DNA of 64,000 nt from Rhodospirillales bacterium (GTDB lineage Bacteria; Pseudomonadota; Alphaproteobacteria; Rhodospirillales; Magnetovibrionaceae), in contig JANLGW010000024.1 in the NCBI GenBank assembly GCA_024653965.1, positions 1 through 64,000 of the forward strand, read 5' to 3'. The translations under genes were made by a program, and so were the position numbers. The notes under the pieces were generated by a model that was given only the letters and a program-made list of their open reading frames with translations, did not search any database and was not told the DNA's origin. Shown piece by piece: positions 9,291-19,085 of the stretch (position 1 is the stretch's first letter; every line of letters starts with the position of its first letter).

Positions 9291-9520
9291 GTTTTGTCTG
9301 TATCGGCAGCGGAAATGGCGTCGATAAAGGCCTGATCCGCGCCTTCGTGTTCGCTTCGCGCGATGACGAGAGACTGATTGTGGGCCTCTTGGGCAAAATG
9401 CGCCGTGCGTGTGTCGGGCACCCAAATCTGGATTGGCCTCAAGCCACGCGCGCGCATGCGGTCGCGATAGTTTTGCACTTTTTGGCGGGTGGTTTGTTTT
9501 GTGTTCGTGGATGTCGCCAT
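9287..9520 (-). CDS. MazE-type antitoxin (DUF3018-like)
   Basis: A 77-residue protein from the ATG at 9520, which has GGGAG eight bases upstream; an ATG 15 bases earlier overlaps that ribosome site and is less likely. The N-terminal part (KQTTRQKVQNYRDRMRARGL) is a basic DNA-binding segment and RPIQIWVPDTR is the family hallmark; the acidic tail should wrap the toxin. It lies first in the pair and its end overlaps the toxin gene. A perfect palindrome just upstream is the likely autoregulatory operator. MazE-like antitoxins normally repress their own promoter together with the toxin. Confidence 0.82.
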   Translation of the reverse strand: MATSTNTKQTTRQKVQNYRDRMRARGLRPIQIWVPDTRTAHFAQEAHNQSLVIARSEHEGADQAFIDAISAADTDKT

Positions 9521-9543
9521 GAAGATCGCTCCCATACCGCATT

Positions 9544-9557
9544 GGTTACATGTAACC
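9544..9557 (-). promoter_or_regulatory. Palindromic operator of the mazEF-like pair
   Basis: GGTTACATGTAACC is a perfect 14-bp palindrome beginning 24 bases upstream of the antitoxin start and lying where the promoter should be. A related half-site, GGTTACAT, occurs downstream of the toxin gene near 8918. Position and symmetry fit autorepression by the antitoxin or the toxin-antitoxin complex. The palindrome is seen; its binder is inferred. Confidence 0.55.
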
Positions 9558-9617
9558 TAGCAGAAATGGGCGGCAAACACAAGGCCAGGGGCTTTAAAAA
9601 CAGGCTCCATCCGCATC

Positions 9618-9647
9618 AAAAAGGGCTCCCGCGAGGGGAGCCCTTTT
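9618..9647 (-). terminator. Rho-independent terminator of tRNA-Ser
   Basis: AAAAGGGCTCCC, a short loop, GGGAGCCCTTTT: a strong stem with A runs on one side and T runs on the other. It begins four bases beyond the 3' end of the tRNA on the minus strand and so ends that transcript; its symmetry would also stop plus-strand transcription. Confidence 0.85.
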
Positions 9648-9650
9648 AAC

Positions 9651-9740
9651 TGGCGGAGAGATAGGGATTCGAACCCTAGGTACCCGCAAAGGCACAACGG
9701 TTTTCGAGACCGCCCCGATCGACCACTCTGGCATCTCTCC
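9651..9740 (-). tRNA. tRNA-Ser (anticodon CGA)
   Basis: A 90-base class II tRNA. The acceptor stem GGAGAGA pairs with its 3' partner TCTCTCC, followed by discriminator G and an encoded CCA (9651-9653). The anticodon stem GCGGT/ACCGT encloses loop CTCGAAA, giving anticodon CGA for UCG codons; the T arm has GGTTCGAATCC; a long variable arm is present as in all tRNA-Ser. A terminator follows directly. tRNA-Ser genes are frequent integration sites, but no partial tRNA copy was seen in the window. Confidence 0.95.
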
Positions 9741-9886
9741 ATATACATTATTTACCCCGTGGTCAGGGCGGGCGGAGACTAACTTAAAGGCTTAAGCGTT
9801 GCAAGGCGCACGGCCCGTTTTATTTCCGCGGCTTAGAGCGGGGGCCGTGGGGCTGTGCGGGGAGCATGCGGCGGTTGAGGAAACCG

Positions 9887-9914
9887 TTGACATGCGCGGT
9901 TTTCCAAGTATATT
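9887..9914 (+). promoter_or_regulatory. Sigma-70-type promoter of rplU-rpmA
   Basis: TTGACA at 9887-9892 and TATATT at 9909-9914 with a 16-base spacer. It lies in the 318-base gap between tRNA-Ser and rplU, leaving a leader of about 140 bases. In bacteria L21 leaders can bind ribosomal proteins for feedback control; the leader here has no structure I can match to a known family. Confidence 0.6.
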
Positions 9915-10058
9915 GCCGCCTTTCCGACCCCTGGGCTCAAGTTCCGGGGGATTTGCAATGCGCAGTCCGAGGCCTTCAAGTTCGGTCGCCTTTTTAGGGT
10001 TTTCCCTAAGTTTTAGGCCGACGCCACACGACGCGGTGATAAAAAGAGAGCGAAACAA

Positions 10059-10583
10059 ATGTTCGCAGTGTTCAAAACCGGCGGTAAACAGTACCGCGTC
10101 AGCGAAAACGACGTGTTCGTCGTGGAAAAACTGGCGGGCGAAGCCGGCGCAACCTTAGAATTCAACGAAGTTTTGATGATCGGTGAAGCCGGCAAGGCCC
10201 CGCAAGTGGGTTCGCCCTTGATCGACAAGGCCGCCGTGTTCGGCGAAGTGGTCCGTCAGACCCGTGGCGAAAAGCTGATCATCTTCAAAAAGCGCCGCCG
10301 CCAGAACTCGCAGAGCCGCAACGGCCACCGCCAGGACCTGACGCTGATCCGCATCACCGCGATCAGCCCGACCGGCGCCAAGCCCGCTGCCAGCGCCAAA
10401 AAGGCCGCGCCGAAGGCTGAAGCCGCCGCCGATGAGACGAAGGCTGCGCCGAAGAAGGCCGCTGCCGCGAAGAAGCCGGCTGCTGAAAAGGCCGCTTCGG
10501 GCGAAAATAAAGCGGCTGCTGCAAAGCCCGCCGCGAAAAAGGCTGCGGCGAAGAAAGCCGCACCTAAGGCTGATAAGGAGTAA
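10059..10583 (+). CDS. rplU: 50S ribosomal protein L21, with long Ala/Lys tail
   Basis: Residues 1-105 are a complete L21 ([14 protein letters not shown] start, then [20 protein letters not shown]), which binds 23S rRNA domain IV in the large subunit. The remaining 70 residues are almost only Ala, Lys, Pro and Glu (repeats such as [17 protein letters not shown]), an extension found in many alphaproteobacterial L21 proteins. rpmA starts six bases later, the usual L21-L27 pair. Confidence 0.97.
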   Translation: MFAVFKTGGKQYRVSENDVFVVEKLAGEAGATLEFNEVLMIGEAGKAPQVGSPLIDKAAVFGEVVRQTRGEKLIIFKKRRRQNSQSRNGHRQDLTLIRITAISPTGAKPAASAKKAAPKAEAAADETKAAPKKAAAAKKPAAEKAASGENKAAAAKPAAKKAAAKKAAPKADKE

Positions 10584-10589
10584 CGACAG

Positions 10590-10844
10590 ATGGCACATAA
10601 AAAAGCTGGTGGTAGTTCCCGCAACGGTCGCGACAGCGACGGTCGTCGTCTGGGCGTGAAGAAGTTCGGCGGCGAAGCCGTCGTTCCGGGCAACATCATC
10701 GTTCGCCAACGCGGCACCAAGTATAAGGTCGGCGAAAACGTCGGTCTGGGCAAAGACCACACCATCTTCGCTTTGGTTGAAGGCCACGTCGCCTTCTCCG
10801 AAAAGAAGGGCCGCACTTACGTGGGCGTAGAGCCGATCGCGTAA
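10590..10844 (+). CDS. rpmA: 50S ribosomal protein L27
   Basis: An 84-residue L27: [20 protein letters not shown] at the N-terminus, which reaches toward the peptidyl transferase centre, then [23 protein letters not shown]. The N-terminus begins directly at AHKK, with no extra cleavable stretch of the Firmicutes type. It follows rplU and precedes a terminator-like hairpin before obg. Confidence 0.97.
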   Translation: MAHKKAGGSSRNGRDSDGRRLGVKKFGGEAVVPGNIIVRQRGTKYKVGENVGLGKDHTIFALVEGHVAFSEKKGRTYVGVEPIA

Positions 10845-10871
10845 ATCTTCGCGTCGCTCGCAACAGTTTCG

Positions 10872-10903
10872 AAAAGGGAATGGTGCGAGCCGTTCCCTTT
10901 TTT
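10872..10903 (+). terminator. Terminator between rpmA and obg
   Basis: AAAAGGGAA, loop, TTCCCTTTTTT: an 8-bp stem followed by a T run, 28 bases after rpmA. It should end most of the ribosomal-protein transcript; obg, 47 bases on, is then read by leak-through or its own promoter. Confidence 0.8.
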
Positions 10904-10919
10904 GATGGAATAATCGTAG

Positions 10920-12053
<1,134 letters not shown>

Positions 12054-12056
12054 GCC

Positions 12057-13187
12057 ATGAGCGTCGCCATGGGAACAGACCGGTTCATCAGCGCCAAACG
12101 CGTCGTCATCAAGATCGGCTCGGCCCTGCTGGTGGACGAGGCGAACGGCACCGTGCATCGCAAGTGGCTGGAAGCGTTGGCCGACGATGTCGCGCGTCTT
12201 AAACAAAACGGCCAGGATGTTATTTTGGTGTCTTCGGGCGCCATTGCGGTGGGGCGGCGCTATCTCGGTCTGGCCGATGGGGCGCTGAAACTCGAAGACA
12301 AACAGGCCGCCGCCGCCACCGGGCAAATTCGTTTGGCGCATGCTTATCAAGATGTGCTGGGCCATCACGATATCATCGTCGCGCAGATGCTGGTGACACT
12401 CGACGATACCGAAAACCGGCGGCGCTTTTTGAACGCCCGCAATACGCTCAATGCCATTTTGGCTCGCGGCGGTGTGCCGTTGATCAATGAAAACGACACC
12501 GTGGCGACCGACGAGATCCGCTTTGGCGATAACGACCGTTTGGCCGCGCGTATCGCCGCCATGGCGAGCGCGGACGTGTTGGTGCTGCTCAGCGATATCG
12601 ATGGTCTGTACACCGCCGATCCCGGCAAGGATGCCTCCGCGCGGCACATTCCCCAATTGGATTCCATCACGCCTGAAATCGAAGCGATGGCCGGCGGTTC
12701 CGGCACGGCGTTTGGTTCGGGTGGTATGGTGACAAAATTGGCGGCGGCCAAGATTTGCCTGCAAAACGGGTGCGCCATGGCGATCACCCGTGGCCAGGAC
12801 ATGGGCCCGATCACGCGCCTGCTCGAAGGTGGGCGCGCAACGTGGTTTATGCCGTCCCTATCGCCCGCCAGCGCGCGCAAGCGCTGGATCGCCGGGGCAT
12901 TGCAGCCCATGGGCGTGCTGGTGCTTGACGATGGCGCGTTGTCGGCGTTGAAAAGCGGCAAGAGCCTGCTGCCCATCGGCGTGACCAAAGTCGAGGGCAC
13001 GTTTGGCAAGGGCGATGCGGTGGTGCTGAAAGATGCTCAAGGTCACGAACTGGCGCGGGGTTTAAGCGCTTATTCGTCGGACGAAGCGAAAAAAATCATC
13101 GGCAAACGCTCGGCGGAAATTGAAGATGTGCTGGGTTATCGTGGTCGTGATGAATTGGTGCATCGGGACGATATGGCGCTCGACTGA
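12057..13187 (+). CDS. proB: Glutamate 5-kinase
   Basis: 376 residues: an amino-acid kinase domain (VVIKIGSALLV, VSSGAIAVGRRYLG, NENDTVATDEIRFGDND, GSGGMVTKLAAAKI) followed by a C-terminal PUA domain from about residue 280. It phosphorylates glutamate in the first step of proline synthesis and is normally inhibited by proline. The ATG at 12057 is preceded by GGAGGAA within the end of obg. proA follows after about 80-110 bases; proC lies elsewhere in this window at 35 kb. Confidence 0.96.
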   Translation: MSVAMGTDRFISAKRVVIKIGSALLVDEANGTVHRKWLEALADDVARLKQNGQDVILVSSGAIAVGRRYLGLADGALKLEDKQAAAATGQIRLAHAYQDVLGHHDIIVAQMLVTLDDTENRRRFLNARNTLNAILARGGVPLINENDTVATDEIRFGDNDRLAARIAAMASADVLVLLSDIDGLYTADPGKDASARHIPQLDSITPEIEAMAGGSGTAFGSGGMVTKLAAAKICLQNGCAMAITRGQDMGPITRLLEGGRATWFMPSLSPASARKRWIAGALQPMGVLVLDDGALSALKSGKSLLPIGVTKVEGTFGKGDAVVLKDAQGHELARGLSAYSSDEAKKIIGKRSAEIEDVLGYRGRDELVHRDDMALD

Positions 13188-13295
13188 GGCGGCTCGGGGA
13201 GCCGTAAAAATTCGTGAATTTCGCAGGGGTCTGGTTTATCGTGAAACGCACCCCGGCAATCAGTAAATATGGCGATCAGTGGACATAAAATAACG

Positions 13296-14570
13296 ATGAG
13301 CGAAGCGATAACAAACATTCCGGCGTTGATGAAGTCGATGGGCCAAGCCGCCCAGGCGGCGATGCTTGAGCTTGCGCTCGCCACCACCGATGCAAAAAAT
13401 CTGGCCTTGATCGAGGGCGCCAAAGCCATTCGCGCGCATAAAGCAAAAATTCAAGCGGCCAACGAACAAGACGTCGCCCAAGCCAAGGCCAAGGGGCTGA
13501 CGCCCGCGCTGCTCGACCGGCTGGTGCTCAACGATGGGCGCATCGAAGCCATGGCCCAGGGGCTTGAGGCGGTGGCGGAGCTGCCTGACCCCGTGGGCCG
13601 CGTGCTGGGCGAATGGGATCGTCCCAACGGCTTGAAAATTCGCCGTGTCGCCGTGCCGCTGGGCGTGATCGGCGTGATCTATGAAAGCCGCCCCAACGTC
13701 ACCGCCGATGCGGGTGCTTTGTGTCTGAAGGCGGGCAACGCCGTGATCTTGCGCGGCGGCTCGGAAAGTTTTCATTCCAGCGCCGCCATCCATGAATGTC
13801 TGGTGGCCGGGCTGAAGGCGGCGGGCCTGCCCGAAACCGCCATCCAGCGTGTGCCCACCACCGACCGCGCCGCCGTGGGCGAAATGCTCACCATGGTGGA
13901 CACTATCGACGTCATCGTGCCGCGCGGCGGTAAGTCCTTGGTCGAGCGTGTCAGCGCCGAAAGCAAGGTGCCGCTGTTCAAACACCTCGAAGGCATCTGC
14001 CATACCTATGTGGATGGTTCGGCGGACTTGGAAAAAGCGCGCGCCATCGTGCTCAACGCTAAGATGCGCCGCACCGGCGTGTGCGGGGCGACGGAAACCT
14101 TGCTGGTCGACGAAGACTTGGGCGAGGGCGTACTGGCGGAGTTGGTCGAAGATCTGCTGCATGCCGGTTGCGAAGTGCGCGGCGACGCGGCGGCGCAAGC
14201 CGTCGATGCGCGGGTCAAGCCCGCCACGGACGAAGACTGGGATACGGAATATCTGGACGCCATCATCTCGGTCAAAACCGTGGCCGGGGTGCGTGGCGCT
14301 ATGGAGCATATCCAGGCGCACGGCTCGCACCATACCGACGCCATCATCACCGAAGACGAAGATACGGCGGCGGCGTTTCTCAACGGCGTTGATAGCGCCA
14401 TCGTTATCGTCAACGCCTCGACCCAATTCGCCGACGGCGGCGAGTTCGGCATGGGCGCGGAAATCGGCATTTCCACCGGCAAGATGCATGCGCGCGGCCC
14501 GGTCGGCGTGGAGCAGTTGACCAGCTTCAAATATCAAGTCATCGGCAGCGGTCAGACGCGACCGGTGTGA
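13296..14570 (+). CDS. proA: Gamma-glutamyl phosphate reductase
   Basis: About 424 residues of the aldehyde-dehydrogenase superfamily (the frame is open from an ATG at 13269, nine residues earlier; neither start has a strong ribosome site). [25 protein letters not shown] and ILRGGSE form the NADPH site; the catalytic Cys is in [13 protein letters not shown]. It reduces glutamyl-5-phosphate to the semialdehyde for proline synthesis. The end matches the family ([17 protein letters not shown]). Confidence 0.96.
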   Translation: MSEAITNIPALMKSMGQAAQAAMLELALATTDAKNLALIEGAKAIRAHKAKIQAANEQDVAQAKAKGLTPALLDRLVLNDGRIEAMAQGLEAVAELPDPVGRVLGEWDRPNGLKIRRVAVPLGVIGVIYESRPNVTADAGALCLKAGNAVILRGGSESFHSSAAIHECLVAGLKAAGLPETAIQRVPTTDRAAVGEMLTMVDTIDVIVPRGGKSLVERVSAESKVPLFKHLEGICHTYVDGSADLEKARAIVLNAKMRRTGVCGATETLLVDEDLGEGVLAELVEDLLHAGCEVRGDAAAQAVDARVKPATDEDWDTEYLDAIISVKTVAGVRGAMEHIQAHGSHHTDAIITEDEDTAAAFLNGVDSAIVIVNASTQFADGGEFGMGAEIGISTGKMHARGPVGVEQLTSFKYQVIGSGQTRPV

Positions 14571-14582
14571 GGGTGGGCATCG

Positions 14583-15185
14583 GTGGCCAGATCGAACCGG
14601 AAAAATCAGGTTAAGCGCCGCGTCGGTCTGTTGGGCGGGTCGTTCAACCCGGCGCACGCGGGGCATCTGCACGTTTCCACCTTGGCGCTGGAAAAGCTGG
14701 GTTTGGATGAACTGTGGTGGCTGGTCAGCCCGCAAAATCCGTTGAAATCCACGCATGGCATGGCCCCGTTGGCCCAGCGTGTGGCGCAGGCTAAAATCGC
14801 GGCCAAACCTGAACCGCGTATCGTCGTGAGCGATATCGAAGAGCGCTTGGGCACCCGTTATACGGTCGATACCTTGGGTCAATTGTGCGCCCGACACCCC
14901 GATGTGGCGTTTGTGTGGATCATGGGCGCGGATAATCTGGCGCAAATGCACCGTTGGCGGGGCTGGCGGGCGATTTTTCGCATGGTTCCCATTGCGATTT
15001 TCCCCCGGGCTCCTTATTCTCTAAGGGCGCTCGGCGGACGGGCGGCAAGGCGCTTCGATGCGGCCCGTATTCCCGAAACCCGCGCCCGGCGTCTCGCCCG
15101 GCTGAGACCACCCGCGTGGGTGTTTTTGCGCACCCCGCTGCACGGCGAATCAGCGACGCGAATCCGTCGCGAGTTGGGCCGTTAG
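14583..15185 (+). CDS. nadD: Nicotinate-nucleotide adenylyltransferase
   Basis: 200 residues from a GTG start 12 bases after proA. GLLGGSFNPAHAGHLH is the nucleotidyltransferase GxFxPxHxGH motif, followed by WWLVSPQNPLK and VWIMGADNLAQMHRW; ATRIRRELGR near the end is the ISSTxxR-like signature. It adenylates nicotinate mononucleotide in NAD synthesis. The proA-nadD-rsfS-rlmH order is standard for alphaproteobacteria. Confidence 0.95.
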   Translation: MARSNRKNQVKRRVGLLGGSFNPAHAGHLHVSTLALEKLGLDELWWLVSPQNPLKSTHGMAPLAQRVAQAKIAAKPEPRIVVSDIEERLGTRYTVDTLGQLCARHPDVAFVWIMGADNLAQMHRWRGWRAIFRMVPIAIFPRAPYSLRALGGRAARRFDAARIPETRARRLARLRPPAWVFLRTPLHGESATRIRRELGR

Positions 15186-15242
15186 CCGGATATTAAGGGT
15201 CTCTTGCGAGACTGATGTAACCACAACAAAAGGACAGAGATA

Positions 15243-15650
15243 ATTTTAAAGTCTGCAAAATCTTCGCCAAAATCCGTACCTGAGGGCAAGGCTCTCTTGG
15301 ATTTAGTGGTGAACTCATTGGATGATGACAAGGCGCAGGACGTCGTGGTCATCGAACTTTTCGGTAAAAGCGATATCGCCGATTACCTCGTGGTTGCCTC
15401 CGGCACCTCGGGGCGCCAGGTCGTGGCCATCGCCGAGCATCTGCACGACCGCCTTAAACAGGCGGGCGTTAAAGGCGTCGGCACCGAGGGCATGAGCCAG
15501 GGCGACTGGGTTTTGGTGGACGGCGGCGACGTGATCGTGCACCTGTTCCGCCCGGAAGTGCGTGCGTTCTACAACCTGGAAAAAATGTGGGGCGTGGAAG
15601 GACCGGCGAAGCCGTCTGCCGAGTTTTCGACAACCGCCGCTCCGCATTAA
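15243..15650 (+). CDS. rsfS: Ribosomal silencing factor RsfS, probable non-standard start codon
   Basis: A RsfS/Iojap protein (VVNSLDDDKAQDVVVIELFGKSDIADY as a continuous block, then SGTSGRQVVAIAEHL and DVIVHLFRPEVRAFYNLEKMW). It binds L14 and blocks subunit joining in starvation. No ATG or GTG lies in frame upstream of a TTG at 15297, but residues encoded before that TTG (EGKALLDLVV) match the family N-terminus, which in E. coli is MQGKALQDFV. The likely start is ATT at 15243, eight bases after AAAGGA. The short alternative from TTG 15297 has an AAGG close by but would cut off the conserved GKAL. The 3' end is certain. Confidence 0.85.
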   Translation: MLKSAKSSPKSVPEGKALLDLVVNSLDDDKAQDVVVIELFGKSDIADYLVVASGTSGRQVVAIAEHLHDRLKQAGVKGVGTEGMSQGDWVLVDGGDVIVHLFRPEVRAFYNLEKMWGVEGPAKPSAEFSTTAAPH

Positions 15651-15665
15651 AGGCGTTTTAGGGCC

Positions 15666-16133
15666 ATGTCGTTTTTGCGCACCCATCTTGTCGCGGTGGG
15701 CCGGATGAAGGCCGGGCCGGAACGCGCCCTTTTTGATCATTACGCCGCCCGTCTGACGCCGCCGCCGCAACTGCGCGAGGTCGAGGAAAAACGCAACCTG
15801 CCGCCTGAAAAAATGAAACCGCGCGAAGCTGAACTGCTGTTGGGCGCAATCCCCGAGGGCGCGCGCATTATCGCCCTGGATGAACACGGAAAATCTATGG
15901 GTTCTCAGGCTTTTGCGCAAAAACTGGGCGAATGGCGCGACGAAGGTGTGCGCGATGTGGCGTTTGTCATCGGCGGCGCGGACGGCTTGGACCGGGCGGT
16001 TTTGGACCAAGCCAGCCTAGTTTTGTCGTTCGGCAAGATGACGTGGCCGCATATGCTGGTGCGCGGGTTGGTGGCGGAGCAGTTGTTTCGCGCTAACGCC
16101 ATCTTAAGCGGGCATCCTTACCATCGCGAATAA
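15666..16133 (+). CDS. rlmH: 23S rRNA pseudouridine-1915 N3-methyltransferase
   Basis: 155 residues of the SPOUT superfamily. AVGRMKAGPERALFDHY at the start, LDEHGKSMGSQAFA in the middle, then the knot region FVIGGADGLD and LSFGKMTWPHMLVRGLVAEQ, ending SGHPYHRE. It methylates pseudouridine 1915 of 23S rRNA in the assembled ribosome. It follows rsfS by 15 bases. Confidence 0.97.
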   Translation: MSFLRTHLVAVGRMKAGPERALFDHYAARLTPPPQLREVEEKRNLPPEKMKPREAELLLGAIPEGARIIALDEHGKSMGSQAFAQKLGEWRDEGVRDVAFVIGGADGLDRAVLDQASLVLSFGKMTWPHMLVRGLVAEQLFRANAILSGHPYHRE

Positions 16134-16201
16134 TGTAAAAATGGCGCAATATTGCTCACTTAAGATGTGAAAATAACCGCCAAGAGGCTTATATAGGACC
16201 C

Positions 16202-17785
16202 ATGAACAAGACATCTAAAAGCACCGTCCAAAAGCCCGTCGTGCTGTGCATTCTCGACGGCTGGGGTGAACGCGCCGAATCGCTGAATAATGCGATCAAA
16301 ACTGGCCATACGCCCAATTGGGACCGCATCGCGGCGCAAGGGCCTAAATCGCAGTTGATCGCGTCGGGCCTTAACGTCGGGTTGCCCGACGGGCAAATGG
16401 GCAATTCCGAAGTGGGGCATATGACCATCGGCTCGGGGCGCGTGATCTTGCAAGATTTGCCGCGCATCGACAGCGCCATTCATGACGAGTCGCTGGATAA
16501 CAATCCGGTATTGCTGGGTTTCATCGAAAAGCTAAAGGCCTCGGGCGGCGTGTGCCATTTGATGGGGCTGCTTTCGGATGGCGGCGTGCATTCGCACCAA
16601 TGGCACATGCGCACCTTGGCCGCGATTGTCTGTTCGCACGGTGTGGAAGTGAAAGTGCACGCCTTTTTGGACGGGCGCGACACGCCGCCTAAAAGTGCCG
16701 CGAGCCTGATGAAGCGCTTCGCCTCGGAAATCCGGTATACGAAGGGCGTTTCCATCGCCACGGTGGTCGGCCGTTATTGGGCCATGGACCGCGATAAACG
16801 CTGGGACCGGGTGAAGAAGGCTTACGACTGCATGGTGGATGGTTTAGGGATTCATGCGGAAAAAGCCGTGGAGGCCATCAAGGCGGCTTACGAAGGCGGC
16901 AAGACGGACGAATTCGTCGAACCCACGGTCATCGGTGATTATGCCGGCATGAAGGACGGCGACGGCATCTTGATGGCCAATTTCCGCGCCGACCGGGCGC
17001 GGGAAATTCTCACCGCCCTGGCGGACCCTCAGTTTGACGGGTTTAAGCGCGCCCGAGCGGTCGTGTTCGCCGCGCGTGCGGGCATGACGGAATATTCCGA
17101 TCAGCTCAAACCCTATTTTCCGGCCATCTTCGAGCCGGTGGAAATTACCGACTTGCTCGCCGAAGTGATTTCCAAGGCGGGCCGCACCCAGCTGCATACC
17201 GCGGAAACGGAAAAGTATGCGCATGTGACGTTCTTTTTCAACGGCGGGCGCGAAGACCCGTTTCCCGGTGAAGAGCGCATCTTGGTGCGCTCGCCCAACG
17301 TTGCCACCTATGATCTGCAACCGCAAATGTCGGCCCCCGAAGTCACCGATAAATTGGTGGCGGCGATCGAGAGCGGCAAGTTCGATTTTATCGTCGTCAA
17401 TTACGCCAATGGCGACATGGTGGGGCATACCGGCATCATGGATGCGGCGGTGAAGGCGGTCGAAGCCGTGGATGTGTGTTTGGGCCGTCTTGAAGCTGCG
17501 GTGCGCAAAGCCGGGGGCGTGATGTTGGTCACCGCCGATCACGGCAATTGCGAAAAGATGCTCGATGGCGCTCAGCCTTACACCGCGCACACCTTGTATC
17601 CGGTTCCCGCCGTATTGGTGAACGCGCCCGCGTGGGCCCATGGCTTGCACGATGGCGGTCTGGCCGATCTGGCGCCGACGGTGCTGCAACTGATGGGGCT
17701 GGATGTGCCTGTGGCCATGAGCGGCCATAGCTTGATTGAGACGGATGGGGTTTTGGGTGAAAAGACAACCGCCGTCGCCGAATAA
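16202..17785 (+). CDS. gpmI: 2,3-bisphosphoglycerate-independent phosphoglycerate mutase
   Basis: 527 residues, alkaline-phosphatase superfamily, two Mn ions. ILDGWGERAESLNNAI holds the first metal Asp; GNSEVGHMTIGSGR contains the phospho-serine; LSDGGVHSHQWH, FLDGRDTPPKSA, and the late ANGDMVGHTG and TADHGNCEKM complete the sites. It interconverts 3- and 2-phosphoglycerate. A TAGGA precedes the ATG by five bases. The gpmI-envC-ctpA-yibQ-rppH order is an alphaproteobacterial hallmark. Confidence 0.97.
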   Translation: MNKTSKSTVQKPVVLCILDGWGERAESLNNAIKTGHTPNWDRIAAQGPKSQLIASGLNVGLPDGQMGNSEVGHMTIGSGRVILQDLPRIDSAIHDESLDNNPVLLGFIEKLKASGGVCHLMGLLSDGGVHSHQWHMRTLAAIVCSHGVEVKVHAFLDGRDTPPKSAASLMKRFASEIRYTKGVSIATVVGRYWAMDRDKRWDRVKKAYDCMVDGLGIHAEKAVEAIKAAYEGGKTDEFVEPTVIGDYAGMKDGDGILMANFRADRAREILTALADPQFDGFKRARAVVFAARAGMTEYSDQLKPYFPAIFEPVEITDLLAEVISKAGRTQLHTAETEKYAHVTFFFNGGREDPFPGEERILVRSPNVATYDLQPQMSAPEVTDKLVAAIESGKFDFIVVNYANGDMVGHTGIMDAAVKAVEAVDVCLGRLEAAVRKAGGVMLVTADHGNCEKMLDGAQPYTAHTLYPVPAVLVNAPAWAHGLHDGGLADLAPTVLQLMGLDVPVAMSGHSLIETDGVLGEKTTAVAE

Positions 17786-19085
17786 ATTGCGCGTGCGCGT
17801 GTGGGTTCTGGCGGCGGCGCTGGGGCTATATGTGCCGTCGGCGTTGGCGCAATCGGCAAGCCCGTCGGCCAAGCTTCAAGACGTCGAGCGCAAAATTCAA
17901 TCTCAGCAAGCCGAAAGCGACCGCCAAAAAGTCCGTGCCGAAAAACTGAAAGCCGAGATGGATGCGGTCAATGCTGAATTGGTCGCCACCGCCAAACGGG
18001 TTCAAGATCAAGAGCAGTTGGTGGCCGAGCTTGAAACGGAACTGGTCCGTTTGGAAAATGAAGCGAACCAAAAAACGCAGCAATTGCGCCAGCGCCGCCA
18101 ACAGTTTTCCGGGGCGGTGATGGCCTTGACGCGCATTGCCCGGTTCCCGACCGAGGCGTTGATCGCGCAACCGCTGTCGGTGGAAGATACGGTGCGTTCC
18201 GCCCTGTTGCTGCGCGCCGCCGTGCCCGCCATCGAGATGCGGGCCGTCAGCCTGCAAGACGAATTGCAGCAATTGGCGGCATCGCGCACGCAAGTGGAAA
18301 ACCGCCGGGTGGACTTGCAGGGCGCGGCCGATCGCTTGCGTGCCGAAGAAGGGCGCATCGAGGCTATGCGCAAACAAAAAGCGGCCCTGCGCGCCGAAGC
18401 TCTTTCCAAGGGCCGCGTGGCCCAGACCCAGGCAAACAAACTGGCGCGCGAAGCCAAGGACATTCGGGAATTGATGGATCGTTTGGCCGGCGAAAGCAAA
18501 AAGGCCCAAGCAAAGGCGGAGGCTCAGGCCCAAGAAAAGGCAAAGGCGGCGGCTCAGGCTAAAGCTGAGGCCAAAGCCAAAACCGAGGCTCAGCCCGAAT
18601 CGGCCCCGCAGGCGCCGGATGCGGCGCCGCCCGTCGATGTCGCGGCCTTAAGCACCATGGGATCGATTTCCAAGGCGCGCGGTCAGTTGCCGTTTCCGGC
18701 CGTGGGCAAGCTGGTGGGGCTGTACGGCCAGGCTTTAGACGGCGGTCAGACGCGCAAGGGATTGTCTTTGGAAACCCGCGATGGCGCCCAAGTTATCGCT
18801 CCTTTTGATGGAAAAGTGGTGTTTGCCGGGCCGTTTCGCGGTTATGGGCAGCTCTTGATCATCGATCATGGCGAGGGATATCATAGCCTTCTTGCCGGGT
18901 TGGGCCGTATCGATACCGAGATTGGCCAGCCGGTTTTGGCGGGCGAGCCGGTTGCGGTGATGACCGGCGGCGATAACCGTAGTTCTGGCGAACAGGCAAT
19001 ACTTTATGTAGAGTTTCGTCGCGACAACCAGCCCATCAACCCCCTGCCATGGCTTGCATCACGTAAAGGAACACCTAAGGGATGA
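17757..19085 (+). CDS. envC: Murein hydrolase activator EnvC-like (M23/LytM domain)
   Basis: About 442 residues from a GTG at 17757 overlapping the end of gpmI by 29 bases (ATG at 17745 and TTG at 17736 are alternatives). A signal peptide (VWVLAAALGLYVPSALAQ) is followed by a long coiled coil rich in Gln, Glu, Lys and Ala (about 30-290) and a C-terminal LytM domain with GKVVFAGPFRGYGQLLIIDHG. Only the HxG-type part of the zinc site is seen and the HxH-like motif is replaced near SLLAGLG, as in catalytically dead activators. It should activate amidases at the division site. Confidence 0.88.
   Translation: MKRQPPSPNKLRVRVWVLAAALGLYVPSALAQSASPSAKLQDVERKIQSQQAESDRQKVRAEKLKAEMDAVNAELVATAKRVQDQEQLVAELETELVRLENEANQKTQQLRQRRQQFSGAVMALTRIARFPTEALIAQPLSVEDTVRSALLLRAAVPAIEMRAVSLQDELQQLAASRTQVENRRVDLQGAADRLRAEEGRIEAMRKQKAALRAEALSKGRVAQTQANKLAREAKDIRELMDRLAGESKKAQAKAEAQAQEKAKAAAQAKAEAKAKTEAQPESAPQAPDAAPPVDVAALSTMGSISKARGQLPFPAVGKLVGLYGQALDGGQTRKGLSLETRDGAQVIAPFDGKVVFAGPFRGYGQLLIIDHGEGYHSLLAGLGRIDTEIGQPVLAGEPVAVMTGGDNRSSGEQAILYVEFRRDNQPINPLPWLASRKGTPKG

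Noticed and set aside
9651-9740. tRNA-Ser as the attachment site of a genomic island covering the first 9.6 kb
   Set aside because: No integrase gene and no partial copy of the tRNA 3' end was found in the window, so there is no direct support.
13260-14951. A 563-codon open frame on the minus strand opposite proA and nadD
   Set aside because: It is a mirror of strongly coding plus-strand genes in a GC-rich genome; its His-rich composition is typical of antisense shadow frames.
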